The translations under genes and the position numbers were made by a program. Positions 23,216 through 26,137 of a stretch of 26,137 bases of DNA are shown here, in pieces; within the stretch, counting starts at the first letter, position 1; every line of letters begins with the position of its first letter. Source of the DNA: an uncultured Sutterella sp. (lineage in GTDB: Bacteria; Pseudomonadota; Gammaproteobacteria; Burkholderiales; Burkholderiaceae_F); NCBI GenBank assembly GCA_905213905.1, contig CAJMKD010000031.1:1-26137 (forward strand). Reading direction: 5' to 3'. The notes under the pieces are model-generated. The model was not told the DNA's origin and did not search any database. It saw only the letters and a program-made list of their open reading frames with translations.

Positions 23216-23292
23216 ATCATAGTGGAAGTCGCAGACGACTCGCAGTGAGCGCAAACGCAGCGCCCCCTTTGGCACCGTCGTCCGACGGCGCC
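23216..23292 (-). promoter_or_regulatory. Candidate control region of the ribbon-helix-helix gene
   Basis: On the minus strand a good -10, TATGAT (23216-23221), lies 66 bases before the ATG. Some 50 bases further upstream is a near-perfect palindrome, GGCACCGTCG-TC-CGACGGCGCC (23271-23292; 9 of 10 pairs). Ribbon-helix-helix proteins often bind palindromes in their own promoters, so autoregulation is possible. The -35 is poor. Confidence 0.35.
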
Positions 23293-23338
23293 AATGAATG
23301 CTGCCGGCGCATGCCCCGTACTGGTTTACTGCCCGTAG

Positions 23339-23581
23339 CCGCCAGAGTCGATCCTAGCCGACGGTACGATCGCGCCCAAAACCGCGGTCACGCTGATGCT
23401 GCAGTCCTTTTTGAAGCTCCAGAAGCATTTCAGACAGGCCTGGTCCTGGGAAGATTGGCTCCCTTATCTTCTCGGCGAACCTCACGGCCAGCGCTCCTCG
23501 CTCTTCGTCAATCAGGAAACCGGCATGACAATGAAGAAGGTTTACCAGTCCCTGGTGCAGGCGCGCTTCTTCGAGGCATAG
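23339..23581 (+). pseudogene. Unrecognised ORF remnant
   Basis: An open frame after a TAG at 23336 runs about 80 codons to the TAG at 23579. Its later part is protein-like (LQSFLKLQKHFRQAWSWEDW, GQRSSLFVNQETGMTMKKVY), with a composition unlike random GC-rich frames and ending naturally at a stop. The first ATG is at 23396, without a ribosome site. I do not recognise the family. It looks like the C-terminal end of a lost gene; it could also be chance. Confidence 0.3.
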
Positions 23582-23594
23582 GCACGCTCGGCGC

Positions 23595-23629
23595 AAAAAA
23601 GCGCCGCTTGGGAATCAGAACCAAGCGGC
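23595..23629 (-). terminator. Rho-independent terminator of the adhesin remnant
   Basis: On the minus strand a perfect 9-bp stem, GCCGCTTGG/CCAAGCGGC (23603-23611 with 23621-23629), has a 9-base loop and is followed by GC and six T. It lies 85 bases after the stop at 23715. An alternative hairpin, GGCGC-A6-GCGCC (23590-23605), overlaps it and could act for the plus strand. Confidence 0.75.
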
Positions 23630-23714
23630 TTCATGCGCCGACAGCGCCATCTCGCCTTGCAGAGCCCATCGGCGGCCGACCTCGCAATGATCGGCCGCCG
23701 ATTGTCTGCCCTGA

Positions 23715-24767
23715 TCAGCGGCTGCTGAGGAGCAATCCGAGGTCAGCAAGCGACTCGGGCGTCTGCGGCTCCGCCTTGCGATGATCCGTGATCCGGTGCT
23801 CGGTTTCTCCCGGGAGCCCTTCCTCGAGCGCAGGCTTCTCTTCCTCTTCATCATCGGCATCCGACGCCGCAGCGTCAGGACGCAGATGCAGGAAGAAGTA
23901 TTCGCCCGAGGGCGACACGGTGTCGATCATCGAATACACAAACTGCGTCACCCGATCGTAATCCGCATTCGCGAGCGCCTCTTCGTCGAACACCAGGTGC
24001 GGCAGCACAATCGATCCGAGCGACTCTGCGGAGAGAGCGCCGAGCGCATCGAGATTGATCTCTTCGGAGAAATTCTCCGCATGATCGACCGCACCCGCCT
24101 TATGGATCGCCGACGAGAGATTGCCGCGTCCGATCGTCGTGCCGTTCCAGCCTGCGAAGGCGTACACCGTATCGCCGCCCGTCACGGGACCGGTGACGAC
24201 AACATTGCCGCTGCCGTTGTAGAGCGTAATCGTGTACGGCCCTTTCGCTTCGTTGACCGCCACGACGCCGCTTGCGCCGGTGCTGAGACGATAGACGTCC
24301 AGGTACCCTTCCGTCGCTTCAATCCGACCGCCGATGCGGATGTCGCCCGCATTGGTGAAGACCGCCGCGGTCGTGCCCGAGAGGTTGCCCGTGAAGGCAA
24401 TACCTTCGGGAGCGCCTTCCGGGAGCCCGTCGTCGTAGAGCGCTGCGATGAGCTCGAGGCGCCCTTCGGCTTCAAGGCTCGTGCCGTGAATGGCCGCGGC
24501 GTTCACGAGCGCATCGCCAGCGACGCGGATGTCGTTGGTGAAGCGGAACGCGTTGTCCTCGCCGTAGAACTTGAAGTCGCCCTCGACTGTGCCGTCCGAA
24601 GCCGCATTGACCGTCACGGACGCATTGCGGCCGCTCGACGCGGCGACGACGTCGCCCGCGGATTCAATGGCGGCATTCGAGAAGGCGTTCCCGGCCGACC
24701 CTTCGGTTCTGCCGGCGCCGAGCACCACGCTGCCGCCCTCAGCCTTCGCCGTGAGCGCATTCGCACG
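23715..24767 (-). pseudogene. C-terminal remnant of an adhesin/exoprotein, 5' end lost
   Basis: About 350 codons of a repeated beta-strand-rich protein with GDFKFYGEDNAFRFTNDIRV, NAGDIRIGGRIEATEGYLDV and GSGNVVVTGPVTGGDTVYAF, the texture of filamentous-haemagglutinin-type or autotransporter passengers. The tail is acidic and ends in LLLSSR, with no beta-barrel, which favours a two-partner secretion exoprotein. There is no signal peptide. The first possible start is a GTG at 24728, but the same texture (ANALTAKAEGGSVVL) continues upstream of it to about 24767, so that GTG is inside the original gene. Just beyond, the sequence changes character and a stop lies at 24813-24815, where the plus-strand ATPase-like gene starts. 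The gene was therefore cut, probably by rearrangement. Its terminator is still present. No transporter partner is nearby. Confidence 0.7.
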
Positions 24768-24814
24768 TATGCCGCGCGGCGCTGCGCGTTCCGCGCTCGC
24801 CCGAAAGCGCGCTC

Positions 24815-26104
24815 ATGCGCCGCTTGGAGCCGCGATTTCTCGAAGCGCTGGATCGCGCGCAGGAGGAGCGCCGCCGAACGGTGCTTTTGATTGCCGGCCC
24901 CCGGAAAGCAGGCATGCGCACGTTCTTGAAGCAGGTGCTCCCTGATGCGCTGTCAGTCGACTTTTCGAACCCGAGCGTCACAGCTGATGCGGAAGATGCG
25001 CCGCACACGTTTCTTGCGCGCTATTCGGCCTCGCCGGTGCTCCTTCTTCTCAATGCGCATCTCGCGCCGCGGCTTGCGGCCGTCGCAGCATCGCATGCAG
25101 GCGAAGCGTGCGAGCCGGCGGGCGCCATGGCACCCAAAATCATCGTGATGGCTTCTGCGCTCGGCCTCGAGACGCTCCTGGGCGAGACGCCCGCGAGCGA
25201 CGCCATGCGCGCGTTCCGTCTTCGCACGCTCGCCGAGAGCGAAATCACGGGCGCGGGCGGCGACTTTCTCGAGCGGCTCGCCAAGCTCGATTTCCCAAGC
25301 GTGCTCTCGCACGACGAAAGCAACCGCGACCTCATTCTCGGCGAGGCCATGCGCGGGGGCTATCCGGGCTGCCGCGACGGTTCGGCCGATGTGCGCCACG
25401 ACTTCTTTCACGCCCTCATCCGCGAAATCTGCCGGCTCGATCTACCGAAAGCAGCCGTCATCCGCTCCACAATGACGCTTCGGAAGGTCTACCGCATGAC
25501 GGGCGCCGCTTCCGGCGAAATTCTCAACATCGCGGAAATCGCCAAGGTGCTCGGGATCGGCCGGCCGCTCGCCGCCCGCTGCCTCTTTGCGCTCGAGGCG
25601 CTTCACCTTGTCGACAGCATTCCCGTCTGGACGCATTCGGCCGACTTCGAACGAAGCATCAAGCGTCCGCGCCACGTGGTAACCGATTCCGGCTGGCTCT
25701 GCGGCCTTCTCGGCTTTTGCAGCACCGATCCCGCGACCCTTTCGGCGCAGCACCTTTCCGTGGTCGAGCGACTTCTCTACGGCTGGACCTACGCGCAGCT
25801 TGCTTCGCTTGTCGACAACCAGCCCCATCTGCGGCTTTCGCACTTCGGCCTGCGGACCGGTCTCTCGATCGACTTCCTGATTGAAGACTTGAACGCCGGG
25901 TCGCTCACAGCGATTCTCGTGCGGCCCAAGGAGCGCATCGACGAATCGGACTTTGCACCGCTCAAGCGCTTCCGTGCGCTTCTTGAAGAAAAGCGATTCC
26001 CGGACGTCCAAAGCCTCCAGACCGTCATTCTCTACTGCGGGCAGAGCGCGCGCCGCTTTGAAGGGCTCGGCGCGGCAGTGCCGCTCGCTTTCTTCTGGCG
26101 GTGA
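24815..26104 (+). CDS. AAA_14/DUF4143-type protein with degenerate ATPase motifs
   Basis: A 429-residue protein of the usual length for AAA_14-DUF4143 proteins. The order fits: an N-terminal P-loop region (LLIAGPRKAGMRTFLKQVL), a GGYPG segment mid-protein, then a DUF4143 winged-helix part (TLRKVYRMTG, LNIAEIAKVLGIGRPLAARC, KRPRHVVTDSGWLCGLL) and a nuclease-like C-terminal fold (GLSIDFLIED, LTAILVRPKE). The Walker A Lys and Thr are replaced (GMR where relatives have GKT), and the Walker B position reads LLLLNAHLA instead of an acidic Asp-Glu pair. ATP hydrolysis is thus unlikely. The coding frame is intact. ATG 24815 is the first possible start with family-like sequence; the ribosome site is weak. 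Its role is unknown in the family. Confidence 0.75.
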   Translation: MRRLEPRFLEALDRAQEERRRTVLLIAGPRKAGMRTFLKQVLPDALSVDFSNPSVTADAEDAPHTFLARYSASPVLLLLNAHLAPRLAAVAASHAGEACEPAGAMAPKIIVMASALGLETLLGETPASDAMRAFRLRTLAESEITGAGGDFLERLAKLDFPSVLSHDESNRDLILGEAMRGGYPGCRDGSADVRHDFFHALIREICRLDLPKAAVIRSTMTLRKVYRMTGAASGEILNIAEIAKVLGIGRPLAARCLFALEALHLVDSIPVWTHSADFERSIKRPRHVVTDSGWLCGLLGFCSTDPATLSAQHLSVVERLLYGWTYAQLASLVDNQPHLRLSHFGLRTGLSIDFLIEDLNAGSLTAILVRPKERIDESDFAPLKRFRALLEEKRFPDVQSLQTVILYCGQSARRFEGLGAAVPLAFFWR

Positions 26105-26137
26105 AACCGCTGCAGGAAACGGGGCTGCGCCGTGCAC

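Overview
The window most resembles the chromosome of a GC-rich betaproteobacterium of the Sutterellaceae (Sutterella/Parasutterella-like gut Burkholderiales). This is an inference from the gene mix: a cofactor-dependent DmsAB-type oxidoreductase, a large autotransporter, ArgP/LysE-type regulator and exporter, and many Ala/Arg-rich proteins. No rRNA, tRNA, complete insertion sequence or CRISPR array was seen. The first ~6.3 kb are visibly less GC-rich than the rest.

Layout. 1-2.2 kb: the 5' part of a pyridoxal/pyridoxamine kinase gene cut by the window edge (-), a short-chain dehydrogenase broken by one frameshift (-), and a divergent intact TetR regulator (+) with a perfect inverted repeat between them. 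2.3-6.2 kb: a 1235-residue autotransporter (-) with an 11-base C tract in its upstream region, a likely phase-variation switch. 6.3-11 kb: an M20-type carbamoylase/amidase and a dmsA-dmsB operon (Tat-exported molybdoenzyme plus 16-Cys iron-sulfur subunit) with no dmsC or chaperone gene (all -). 11.5-16.5 kb: a biotin block (+): bioB, a natural bioD-bioA fusion, and a sodium:solute symporter. 16.6-19.3 kb: a LysR regulator (-) divergent from a LysE/ArgO exporter (+), then an aldo/keto reductase (-). 19.6-22.9 kb: a small lipoprotein (-) divergent from an RND/MMPL exporter (+). 22.9-26.1 kb: a decayed-looking stretch with a small ribbon-helix-helix protein, an unrecognised ORF remnant, the 3' end of an adhesin/exoprotein lacking its start, and an AAA_14/DUF4143-type protein whose ATPase motifs are lost.

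How the genes work together. BioB and the BioD-BioA fusion give the last three steps from KAPA to biotin; bioF, bioC and bioH are not in the window, so the adjacent symporter is a candidate importer of biotin or a precursor. DmsA and DmsB form an electron-transfer pair for S- or N-oxide respiration, with the membrane link unresolved. LysR and LysE look like a regulated basic amino-acid export module. No complete new multi-gene system is obvious. The strongest leads are the C-tract-controlled autotransporter, the BioD-BioA fusion next to a symporter, and the degenerate ATPase at the truncated-adhesin junction.
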